Shown here: one piece after another, positions 21,481 through 30,972 of the stretch
Layout: each line of letters opens with the position of its first letter
How positions within the stretch are numbered: the stretch's first letter is position 1
Assembly: GCA_047967505.1 (NCBI GenBank)
Contig: CM106540.1
From: Dipteris shenzhenensis
Taxonomy: Eukaryota > Polypodiophyta > Polypodiopsida > Gleicheniales
Reading direction: 5' to 3' (one strand)
DNA: 64,000 nucleotides
Notes under the pieces: generated by a model
The model's input: only the letters and a program-made list of their open reading frames with translations
Told to the model about the DNA's origin: nothing
Databases searched by the model: none
Program-made: the position numbers and the translations under genes

Positions 21481-22750
21481 GGGAGGTGTGGTTGAAGGAG
21501 TCGATGGATATGCTTGATCCCTATGCGAGATGCGACAACTTCGATGACAAAAACGCAATGTACGTAGATAAATTCGGTGTTTAGGGTTTTCATGTTCTCT
21601 CGTTTAGTGGCAAATAATGGTCTGGAATGAATGTTACCTGAAGTGGTCACCAAAGTAAGGTGGCATAATGGTTCCCAAGCCTAAGGTGGCATAATGGTCA
21701 TTAAGACAACCCTTGAGCTCTAGTAGTTGGATCAAAACGTTGTGTATGCAGCTCCCACCCCATTAATTTAAAACATGCCTCTTCAAGGCTTTAGAAAAAT
21801 ACAAACTACAAGCTCCCTTTAGAAAAGTACAAACTACAAGCTCCCTTAAATTCCTTTTAAGCATCTTGTATATGCCACAACCATTATAACCTTAAATGTT
21901 TGCAAGGTGAATTGGCTTTATTGGCTTTATGAGAACAAACATCATTTCAAGTAGTCTACAGCTAAGCACTGAAACATAACTAGGAGTGACAACTTAACAA
22001 ACATGCAGATCCATTAACGAAAGCATCATATATACCCTTCACAAAAATGTTGCATTCTATTATGAGATGGAAATTACAGCCTTCACCAGCACAGCAACAG
22101 CTTCCTTGTTGCAGCCACTACCTTCAAGGACAGCAGTAGTGCAGCAACAATTCTGCCGGACCTTTTCATTGTTTGGAGCCATTACAATTCCAGGACAGTC
22201 CAGGACAGTACATGTCACCATCCTATGTAAGCCATTGTTAATATTGCACCAAAGACCAATGATGTGGTCTTCTGGATGAAGGCATCTCTTTAAATTGCAG
22301 ACATTCAAAATGAGTCTCAAAACAAGGTTGACATTGTCTGGAACTACATTCCCCCTTTAACTTCGTTCATAATTACCAGGTCTTGAGTCCTGCAGAAAGA
22401 ACATTCCATGAAATTATGAGCAAACATCTATTCATGTGGCTACATAAATGTTGAGATTAAAGCATAAATCATGCCGTGTTGTGAAAGAGCAACAATCTTC
22501 GGGGAAAAAAGGGACAGCCTCCAAGCACCTCTCGTGAAATGGGCCATGAAGCTGCATGAAGGCAAGACAGTACCTAACCTATCCCACTTGACACAAATTG
22601 GGTGCGGGGAAGGGGGGGGACATGCACATGCACAACTCTAGCCACAAACCTCTTATGTGACAAACCTGTAAGCCATTCTTGTGCGCGCACTTGCATGCAC
22701 AGGGGAGAGATTGGGCATGCAGATGTGCATATGCCAGTGAAACATGTATT
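21481..22750. other. Unassigned DNA
   Basis: Short frames on either strand (for example around 22060-22320) show no family that I recognise. Confidence 0.25.
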
Positions 22751-23155
22751 TTAGAGAAAAGTAGCGAAGGTAACTGAGTAATTATGTGCATGTGCGCGAG
22801 CAGTTGGGTATGCCTGTCGTGCCAATGTGCACACGTACGCTAAACGTTTGAGTGATTTAGAAACAGAATTTGTAGACATACTAGGAGGTTGAGTATTGAC
22901 TCGGGCACAACAGGTCATACCCATGTTTCTATTTACACATGATGAGCTGCTGATATCAAACACAGCAAAGGGACTACAAACCCATCTGACAGCCTGCAGG
23001 CTTTTTGTGAGAGCCGAGAAATGAAGGTCAACTAGGGTAAAACCAAGGTTCTGGGTTCTCTTTTCACTATATCGAGCATGATTCAAATAACATTTTTCTT
23101 TAGTATAAGGAAAAGCGATATCTATTAGGGGGTGGTCAATCCCAGTATCCCACAA
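22751..23155 (-). CDS. Hypothetical ORF, probably LINE-derived debris
   Basis: An open frame of 134 codons begins MWDTGIDHPLIDIAFPYTKE and contains HFSALTKSLQAVRWVCSPFA. No recognised domain. It lies downstream of the zf-RVT-like LINE segment on the same strand, so it may be its 3' continuation rather than a gene. Confidence 0.25.
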   Translation of the reverse strand: MWDTGIDHPLIDIAFPYTKEKCYLNHARYSEKRTQNLGFTLVDLHFSALTKSLQAVRWVCSPFAVFDISSSSCVNRNMGMTCCARVNTQPPSMSTNSVSKSLKRLAYVCTLARQAYPTARAHAHNYSVTFATFL

Positions 23156-23219
23156 AACAGGAGACCTGATACTAAAAGGGGGGCTAACTATGAAAGGGGC
23201 AGACTACCCGTACACTGCA

Positions 23220-23745
23220 GTAACTGAGCACTCTCCATTAGATATGAAAGCTGAACTCTCAAAGAGCTTGGCCAACAAATCCTAGATCCCTACCCCTCAG
23301 CGACTGAGCCATAGCACCCGCTTCATCCCAACCTTCACCAGGTCAGCACAAGTCCATACAGTAGAATAAAAGACCAGCCCATTCCTGAACTCCCAGAGAG
23401 CCTGGAAACCATACATCCTCAGGTAGAGCCATGCAGCCATGGCAGTAGAGGTGAATCCAAGCAGGTCACCTAATAAAACTGCCTTCCAGTTTTAATACAC
23501 AAGAAACGTTGCATTAACCCATTCTTTGCACCGCAAATTCGCAATCCACCTGGCAGCCAGACAGGACTACAGCAGATGCTGCACATGTTCTTTAGGACAC
23601 TTGCATAATGGTTGGGCACCTACTTGACCACTCCATCGAACAGGCCACCAATTGTGGAGAGCTTTCCATAGCAAAACCCTTGCACTACCAAAACGGCAGT
23701 GTATCCAGATATCCCACCACCATCTGCAGCCCCTTCTCAGCTTCC
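23220..23745 (-). pseudogene. LINE 3' part with reverse-transcriptase zinc-binding (zf-RVT) domain remnant
   Basis: The minus strand reads ARVLLWKALHNWWPV, then PLCKCPKEHVQHLL-x-SCLAARW and NLRCKEWVN. This corresponds to the zf-RVT domain that closes plant LINE ORF2 (LWK...C-x2-C...HLL-x-x-C). Two in-frame stops lie inside. A hydrophobic W-rich stretch (MYGFQALWEFRNGLVFY) follows. RT and EN of the same copy are not seen upstream. Confidence 0.6.
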
Positions 23746-24059
23746 ATTTGGTGTTCAGCCCTCCACCGCAGATCTCTGCTCACCAAACACCTGTAAGAGG
23801 CAGAATTTTCCTCAAATCCCAACCCCCCAGAGACTCCCCACTGCCAACCACTCCATGGGATGCAGTCAGTGGGCCACTCAGCCACCCTTAGGACCTCCTC
23901 CACCACTTGTAACTCCCTGCTTTTCACCAGGAAACTGCATCTTTAGCAACAAGTAGTTCCTCACGCACCGGAAATATCGCCTTTCCTCACAAATGTATCC
24001 AGAAAGGGGCCAGATCGCGAGCCTACTGAGTATGCACCAACCATCCAACAACCGAACTG

Positions 24060-24340
24060 ACAACTCAACATCCAGGTGGTCCGACAGGAGCTAAGCCCAA
24101 TCCAACAGAATCCACACCAGCTCAAACACCCTGAGGGGTTCTGGCCTAAGGAGGGATAAACAGCAACTTCCCGAGGGAGCATGAAAGGTACTCCAAGGTG
24201 TCACCAAGTCAAGGGGGAAGGCCCAAAAGCACAACCACACAGAGCACTTGTGGAGCAGAAATTCATCAATGTTGAAGAAGGGATGCCAAGGAAAACCCAC
24301 AACCATAGCACCAGCAAACCAAAAGGATCGACCCACTAGC
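24060..24340 (-). pseudogene. LINE ORF1 DUF4283-like fragment
   Basis: The minus-strand frame GRSFWFAGAMVVGFPWHPFF, then KCSVWLCFWAFPLDL and LRVFELVWILLDWA, fits the P-W-x-P-F ... PVW-x-x-x-x-LPL end of DUF4283. The match is partial and the function is lost. Confidence 0.45.
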
Positions 24341-24728
24341 TCATTTCAAATAACTTCATAGACACAATGCAAGAGGAAGAAACCTTTTCCCAAAAACTTA
24401 GCATCCTATCCAACAACAGGCAGCTCACATTTCAAGACTTTTCAAGCTCCCTCGTAGGAGGGGATCCGTCCTGTAAAGAACAGATATACCACCCCTCTTG
24501 TCAATCTAGCCACCTTAGGATTATGCCTCTCCGAGGTAACTTTGCAAACAACAGCATGTTTCTTACCTTACTCCTTCCACCCCTTACAGTCAGCAAACTG
24601 AGATCTGTGATAGTTATCCACTTACAACAGCTGGAGCACTTCCGCGTTTAATACTTCGGTGAAAACCCCACAAACCAACCTCCGAGATCTTTCAGACTTG
24701 CCAATACATCCACTTCAAAGTGGCAAAC

Positions 24729-25199
24729 TGTTACGCTCAAGTCGAGGTAACATGACCTCGGAAGGGTCAGTCGACATTTTCCTTTAAAGGATCAATGTTT
24801 GTATTATATTTGTTTGAGCTTCATGTAAATGATCAAAAAGGAATAAAGGTCAAGGTCCTTGGTGAGGGTGACATGGCTCTAGACTAGGTGGATCTAAGGC
24901 TAAGGGACCTAAATGCATGAAATATGCCTAGGGGCAAATGCTTTCAATGATATCCCAAGAGAGGGGTAAATGATGCATTAAGGAAGGACCCTAAAATGAA
25001 GACATGTGGCATACTAGATCCATCTAGGGAATTTTGGGGCTTGTTGAGAATAAGCGAGCAGAAGTTGAAGCTTTCACGTAATCTGTTTTTTTTTTTTTGA
25101 AGAGCTTGCTACCACCGAGGTTGGCTGGGAGGTAAATGCAAGTGCCTGTGCCCGTGATTCCACGTAACAGTTTAGGAGCAAGCAGATTTTTGCGTTTCA
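24729..25199 (+). repeat. Gypsy-1 5' LTR (471 bp)
   Basis: Begins TGTTACGCTC and ends GCGTTTCA, followed by the primer binding site. A t-run lies at ~25088-25099. Confidence 0.88.
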
Positions 25200-25201
25200 T
25201 T

Positions 25202-25219
25202 TGGTATCAGAGCCGCAGG
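25202..25219 (+). promoter_or_regulatory. Gypsy-1 primer binding site (first copy)
   Basis: tggtatcagagccgcagg; the first 12 bases match the usual plant initiator tRNA-Met site. A second copy is at 29502-29519. Confidence 0.88.
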
Positions 25220-26162
25220 TGATTGGAAAAGGGGGATCACGAGAGGTTTTAAGCTGGCCAGGCGTATGCTTAAGCTCACGGGCTAAGGAGCAAAAAGATC
25301 GTCGGATGGGGAGCAGATAATGGTACGGGCTGTTTGCGTCATCTGGTTCACATTATCTGCAATAGTTCGTCAACCTTGGAGTTGCGTGTGAAAGGATGGC
25401 AGGATCGCGTACAGTCGCAGGTTATCTTCAAGACTCCTTGGCATCGCGGGAAGGGACTAGCTGTTGTATATTGTGGTATCGTATATTTCGTCAATAATTT
25501 GAAGGTGTGGAAGACGAAAATAGTGAAGCTGAGAAAGTTGGTGTCGTTTAGTTCAGTTCATCGGTTTGGGTAAGCGTTGATGAGCAGCGCACGACAGAGC
25601 CACTTACGCAATAACTCAGACTTCCTAGTAACTCTTTTCAAAAGCGAGGTTACTGGAGTTACGACCATAGTTTTTTCCATACGTTACCATACGCATACGT
25701 CATACGAGTACGGAAGTATGATTGGAGTATGGTTCAGCCCTTGGGGCTGAAACATACGTGACCCTAGTTTTATCCAAAAAATTTCAGAAAAATATAGATT
25801 GATCATTGATCATTGTACACATTAAATTGACACAGAGGTATTAAACTGAAACTTGAAACTTGTATAATTGTATTAATTTTAAAGTCGTCAATCATGAGTC
25901 ATGAGTCATGAGTCGTGAATCGTGATTCTTCATTCATGAAAGACTCCAGCCTCCAGAGACCGTAGTCATCTGGATTCTAGATTTTGATACATCATAGATG
26001 GAATCATAGATCATAGATCAATAATCAATACTACACCAAATTTCAAAAGGTCCAAAACATCATGATCAAACTTCAAAGGAAGTAGGTACACCGTATTAGT
26101 AACTACACCAAAACATGAAAGGCAAAACATCATAAAGAAAAGGCTGCCAGTGTGCCACAGCC

Positions 26163-28328
26163 TCAAGCTGCATCTTCATTCTCATCCTCTTGCTCATCCT
26201 CATCCTCATCATCATCTGCATCAATGCCTGCACCCTCCTCATCCTCCTCCTCCTCCTCATCACTATCATCCTCATCTGCCTCGCCATGGAACTCCAAAAG
26301 ACTAGAGCTGCTTGAAGCTGCAGCAACATCCATCGTTCCTGTAAGTGTAACAATAGGGGCTGCAATGCCTTCTCCCTCTGTATCTGCTTGCCTCGCTAGC
26401 AGCCTATCATCATCCTTCTCCTTGTTGATCATTTCTAGGGTCACTTCTATCTTCTCAAATCCCCTTTCCTTGATTTTGGAAATGAGACGCAAATTAGTAT
26501 GGATGTATACTAATTTCTCGGTATTCTTTGGAAGCAGCCTATTCCTTCTTTTAGTATGGATAAGAGAGAATGTGCTCCAATTCCTCTCACAAGGAGAAGC
26601 ACATGTGCCTTGCGAGAGCACTCGAAGAGCTAACCGCTGTAAATTTGGTGTGTGAGCCCCAAATGTCTCCCACCATTTCACCCCTTGGTGCATTCTCTTT
26701 TCATCCTTTGCAATCGCAGGAGCAAATGTGCCTGACATGGATTTGTAAATATCCAACTCATCACATAAGGTGCCTTGGCTGTCAACATCATACTTGGTGT
26801 ACCGCTCTATGGCATCCATCCACCCATCATCGTGCACCTCCTTGTCACTATCTGGATTTTTCTCTCTCCAAATAGGATGGAGAACAAACGCTGCCGCATG
26901 CAATGGAGAATGCATCATATTCCACCTGTCAACACATAAGGCTCTAACATCAGCCAGCTTTGAGGATTCAATCCCATCAATAGTTGCCATCTTCTCGACC
27001 ATCCGATCAGTGAGTTCATATACAAGTCCCATGGTAGCCCCTTCCCTATCAGCCAGGCGAAGGATCTTCAAAATAGGTGCACAAAGCTTCACAATGAGTC
27101 TTGTATCTTGCCAAAATGAAGCACCCAATATAATAGAAGACACCTGTTGTGCTTTCACAGTGCGTGACACCTTCCTCTTGCAATACTCATCACTGACAAC
27201 CATGCGACGCAATCCATTGTATACCCTCTCATCCAACAAGTTTGCTAACATGATAAACATGTAAGCAAACCGTGTTTGTGCTGGCTTCACCAATTCCTTC
27301 TTGCTTTTTCTATACATTGCTAACACGGTGTGTTTCCGGGTAACAAATGTCACAATCATGTTAGCATGTACCAACACTGGCTTTACCCATGGAAGCTTTC
27401 CAATGTCCTCAAACAAGAGGTCAAGGCAATGGCATGTGCATCTAGTATAGAAAATGTGAGGCCACTCTTCCTCCACCAATTCTCCTGCCCGCACACAGTT
27501 AGATGCATTGTCCATACACACCTGCACCACATTTTCAGCCCCAACATCACGAATGGCATCTTTCAGTATCCCAAAGATGTACTCCCCTGACTTATACTGC
27601 CCACTTGTGTCCACGGACTTCAAGAAGGCTGAACCATATATGCATGAGACCATAATATTGATTAAAGGCCGGCGTCGAGTGTCAGACCAACCATCACAAG
27701 TTATGGTGCAGCCATATTTTTTCCACTTATCCCGAAACTGTAGCATCTCTTGATCTATGCATACTGCTTCATTAGTTAGCTCCGTTGTGCGCAAAACATT
27801 ATAGGATGGAGGCTTGAAGGTAGGCCCAACTTGGCCAATGGCACGAACCATCTCCAAAAAATAAGGGCTCCTCACCTTCCAATGAGGAATATCCTCTGCA
27901 AAGAAAAAACGATGGAGAGCAATGTATGCATCCTTCCGCGCTTGTGACTCCCATGCCTTTTCCAAGGTTCCCTTTGACGTCTTCAACTTCTTTTGCTTTG
28001 GCTCATATGCACTGCCAGATGCATTTCCACTTGCAGTACCACTCACTGAGGCATCTCCCAAATCAGCCACATCTTCAACAAGCTGTTTTGCAGCAGTTTT
28101 TAAGGCCACCTTTGCCTGCAATCTTCGACAAGTATCTTTCACATTTTCAGGAGGAGCAGTACACTTGTCAACCCCCAAGCCTGTGAGCCCAAGAAAATGT
28201 GCCCTTATACGGGTCGGTCCTCCATCCCATGAATGAGGGCAATATTTACATTTACAAGTGAATTGGCCCTTCCCCAAAGGCTTCAAGGCCTCTACAAATT
28301 CCCATTCTGGTCCTTTTTGTCTTCCCAT
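26163..28328 (-). CDS. hAT-family transposase with BED zinc finger
   Basis: The 721-codon frame from the ATG at 28326-28328 has no interruption. The open frame extends 21 codons further upstream, but the first ATG giving the normal start (MGRQKGPEWEF) was chosen. Domains: BED-type finger at residues ~8-50 (CKCKYC ... GGPTRIRAHF); DUF659-like/RNase-H-fold core, with CDGWSD (first acidic residue, ~residue 215) and CMDNASNC (second, ~residue 275); HC-L motif TRCTCHCLDLL; C-terminal hAT dimerisation region with SPCERNWSTFSLIH (the conserved E and W) and NRLLPKNTEKLVYIH. The tail is highly acidic, coded by ctc/atc trinucleotide repeats. All three expected catalytic acidic residues are present. The protein would bind the element ends in the nucleus and cut and paste it. 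Confidence 0.92.
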   Translation of the reverse strand: MGRQKGPEWEFVEALKPLGKGQFTCKCKYCPHSWDGGPTRIRAHFLGLTGLGVDKCTAPPENVKDTCRRLQAKVALKTAAKQLVEDVADLGDASVSGTASGNASGSAYEPKQKKLKTSKGTLEKAWESQARKDAYIALHRFFFAEDIPHWKVRSPYFLEMVRAIGQVGPTFKPPSYNVLRTTELTNEAVCIDQEMLQFRDKWKKYGCTITCDGWSDTRRRPLINIMVSCIYGSAFLKSVDTSGQYKSGEYIFGILKDAIRDVGAENVVQVCMDNASNCVRAGELVEEEWPHIFYTRCTCHCLDLLFEDIGKLPWVKPVLVHANMIVTFVTRKHTVLAMYRKSKKELVKPAQTRFAYMFIMLANLLDERVYNGLRRMVVSDEYCKRKVSRTVKAQQVSSIILGASFWQDTRLIVKLCAPILKILRLADREGATMGLVYELTDRMVEKMATIDGIESSKLADVRALCVDRWNMMHSPLHAAAFVLHPIWREKNPDSDKEVHDDGWMDAIERYTKYDVDSQGTLCDELDIYKSMSGTFAPAIAKDEKRMHQGVKWWETFGAHTPNLQRLALRVLSQGTCASPCERNWSTFSLIHTKRRNRLLPKNTEKLVYIHTNLRLISKIKERGFEKIEVTLEMINKEKDDDRLLARQADTEGEGIAAPIVTLTGTMDVAAASSSSSLLEFHGEADEDDSDEEEEEDEEGAGIDADDDEDEDEQEDENEDAA

Positions 28329-28479
28329 TTGTAGATCTGCAAGCTGCAAATTTGCAAAAGAGGGCAAATAAGGCATTGGGCAAAGGAACAATTTCCAAAG
28401 AGGGCTTGAAGTCCTTGCAGGCTGCCCTGTTAGATGGCATCAACTAAAGAGAGAGCACTTGCTGCAAAACAGGAAAAAA

Positions 28480-28800
28480 AAGCAGCCATTGCATTTACCT
28501 TGACACTTGGAGCAGGTAGAGCGTAGAGGCAAGCTGCGGGCTGCAACTGTACGGTGACCACTCACCTCCAAAGCAAGTATAAGAGGGCAAAGGGCTGTCT
28601 AAATAGAGGGCAGCAAGGTGCTGAAGAAGAGGGCAAACTGAAGAACTTAGAAGAGTGAAGGGCTGAGGGGACTCGGGAGTCGCAACTGAAGAAGAGGGCA
28701 GCACTGAGCAAGGTGCAGAAGAAGCTTAGAAGAGGGCAAAGGGCTGCAGCCTGCCTAAATAGAAGCAAACGTCAACCTAAATAGGCTCTTGAGGCAGCAA
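28480..28800 (-). promoter_or_regulatory. Upstream region of the hAT transposase gene
   Basis: The stretch before the transposase ATG holds repeated agagggcaaa/agggctg words and no other ORF. It is the likely promoter and 5' leader. A cag acceptor-like site lies just upstream of the ATG, so an untranslated first exon is possible. Confidence 0.35.
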
Positions 28801-29310
28801 TGGTCGGTGTGCAGCGGCCAGCTTGCAAGCAGAGCGTCGGTCGACGGTGAACAGTACGGAAGCCTTCGCAAGGATGTCGTACGGAATCCGGATTCGAATT
28901 TCGAACATCGCAGCCCAACAACAATATAAGGTACGCATCCCGATTTTTTAACCCCCAAAAAAAGTCACGTACGGAAATCCGTACGGACGTCCGTACGAAA
29001 AAACTGACCGTACGCGTACGAAAGCAATCACGGTTACGACCACCTGTAGAGAGCTACTATGCTGTCACAGGACTTTCTTGTGATAATTTGCGTGTGCTAT
29101 TTTGTTATTTGAAGCTCTGAGCGCTGCAAGAAATCCAATTGACGGCAAAGACTCAAACAGTGGGAAAAAGGACACGATGGAGAAACTGACCAAGACTCAG
29201 AAACGTCATTATTTTGACAGATCGTGAGCTCGTGTGAAGGGGTAGATACTATAGTATGTTTGTGGTCACAAGGCAGGGCATAAATGCAGATTTGGAGTGG
29301 AGTACAGGGA

Positions 29311-29499
29311 CATACTAGATCCATCTAGGGAATTTTGGGGCTTGTTGAGAATAAGCAAGCAGAAGTTGAAGCTTTCACGTAATCTGATTTTTTTTTTTGA
29401 AGAGCTTGCTACCACCGAGGTTGGCTGGGAGGTAAATGCAAGTGCCTGTGCCCGTGATTCCACGTAACAGTTTAGGAGCAAGCAGATTTTTGCGTTTCA
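29311..29499 (+). repeat. Truncated second LTR copy of Gypsy-1
   Basis: Starts at catactagatcc, equivalent to 25010 inside the first LTR, and ends at the same GCGTTTCA. It joins directly to leader sequence on its left. Confidence 0.88.
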
Positions 29500-29731
29500 T
29501 TTGGTATCAGAGCCGCAGGTGATTGGAAAAGGGGGATCACGAGAGGTTTTGGGCTGGCTAGGCGTATGCTTAAGCTCACGGGCTAAGGAGCAAAAAGATC
29601 GTCGGATGGGGAGCAGATAATGGTACGGGCTGTTTGCGTCATCTGGTTCACATTATCTGCAATAGTTCGTCAACCTTGGAGTTGCGTGTGAAAGGATGGC
29701 AGGATCGCGTACAGTCGCAGGTTATCTTCAA

Positions 29732-30113
29732 TATATATATATATACCTTTGTAAGACTAGAATAAGTCCAATCATACAAATTTAGAATTTTTTGTTGTTC
29801 TAAAGATCAAAAATCTACAAAGAAAATAAAAGAGAAAATGAAAGAGAAGAAAAAAGAGGTAAACAAAAACTTTTATGAAAAGCAAAAGGAAGACATACTT
29901 AGCAAGCAAAGCAACACTTATGTCGTCATCAGTGCCCAAGCATAAGCAGCTATACTGGGTTTCTAAAGACCCGCGGAGTCTCTTGGGCAAACCCAGTGCT
30001 TGCTAAAATACGTCCAAAAAAAAAAAAAAAAAAAGAGAAAGAAAACAAGAAATAAAGAAGAAACGAAGCAGGTGACTTAAGCAAAAATAAACAAGCAAGT
30101 CAAGAAACAAGTC
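29732..30113. repeat. Inserted dispersed repeat replacing ~28 bp of the Gypsy-1 leader
   Basis: The leader reads ggttatcttcaa, then jumps into ta-repeats and ~380 bp of foreign sequence, and resumes at cagctgttgtatattg. The first leader copy has an extra gactccttggcatcgcggga-type segment at that point. The insert is closely similar to 59485-59871. It contains an A-run of ~18 (about 30015). No target duplication is seen, so it looks like a repair filler rather than a transposition. Confidence 0.75.
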
Positions 30114-30972
30114 AGCTGTTGTATATTGTGGTATCGTATATTTCGTCAATAATTTGAAGGTGTGGAAGACGAAAATAGTGAAGCTGAGAAAGTTGGTGTC
30201 GTTTAGTTCAGTTCATCGGTTTGGGTAAGCGTTGATGAGCAGCGCACGACAGAGCCACTTACGCAATAACTCAGACTTCCTAGTAACTCTTTTCAAAAGT
30301 GAGGTTACTGGAGTTACGACCACCTGTAGAGAGCTACTATGCTGTCACAGGACTTTCTTGTGATAATTTGCGTGTGATATTTTGTTATTTGAAGCTCTGA
30401 GCGCTGCAAGAAATCCAATTGACGGCAAAGACTCAAATAGTGGGAAAAAGGACACGATGGAGAAACTGACCAAGACTCAGAAACGTCATTATTTTGATAG
30501 ATTTGGTGCTACATCTGAAAAGCCACGTGGATGGGACTGGGTTTCCATCATCTCACATCCCGCAGAGCTAGGCTTTCGTTGGTTGTGCTTGATCGTGAGC
30601 TCGTGTGAAGGGGTAGATACTATAGTATGTTTGTGGTCACAAGGCAGGGCATAAATGCAGATTTGGAGTGGACTACAGGGACTAGTTGATCTCTTCATGC
30701 AGCAAGAATTATAACCAGGGAGCTCTCTATGCCTTCTAAGCTTTGTTGGAGTATTTGCTTGTTTATTTGCCTCCGTGTTTGAGTTAGTTTGGATTGTAGG
30801 AGTTTTCCCTAGTACAGGGAGAAGTGGGTTTGGTTACAGTGTGATATATACCTAGCTAGCTGTAAATTTGGAAGTTGGACTTTTGAATTGTAATTACAGT
30901 TTCAAGCGGTGTTTTATTGTTTTTATATTTTATTTTTATTTTTATTTATTTTTTTAACACCCATTGACCTAA

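Larger units (their letters stand above)
25666..29032 (-). mobile_element. Complete hAT (BED-finger) DNA transposon inserted in Gypsy-1 leader
   Basis: An 8 bp target duplication GTTACGAC lies at 25658-25665 and 29033-29040. The paralogous leader at ~30310-30330 gives the uninterrupted sequence (ggagttacgaccacctg), proving the borders. Imperfect terminal inverted repeats: left catagttttttccatacg, right (reverse complement) cgtgattgctttcgtacg. Both ends are rich in catacg/cgtacg words, plausible transposase-binding sites. The single gene runs on the minus strand and its ORF is intact, so the element may be autonomous. Confidence 0.93.

Noticed and set aside
25890-26030. catgagtcatgagtcatgagt repeats as a regulatory array
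   Set aside because: Short low-complexity repeat within the hAT 3' flank; no evidence of function.
26152-26655. 167-codon plus-strand Ser-rich ORF
   Set aside because: Shadow of the acidic C-terminus of the hAT transposase on the opposite strand.
29732-30113. SINE identity for the dispersed repeat
   Set aside because: No convincing A and B boxes, no target duplication, and the insertion replaced host sequence.
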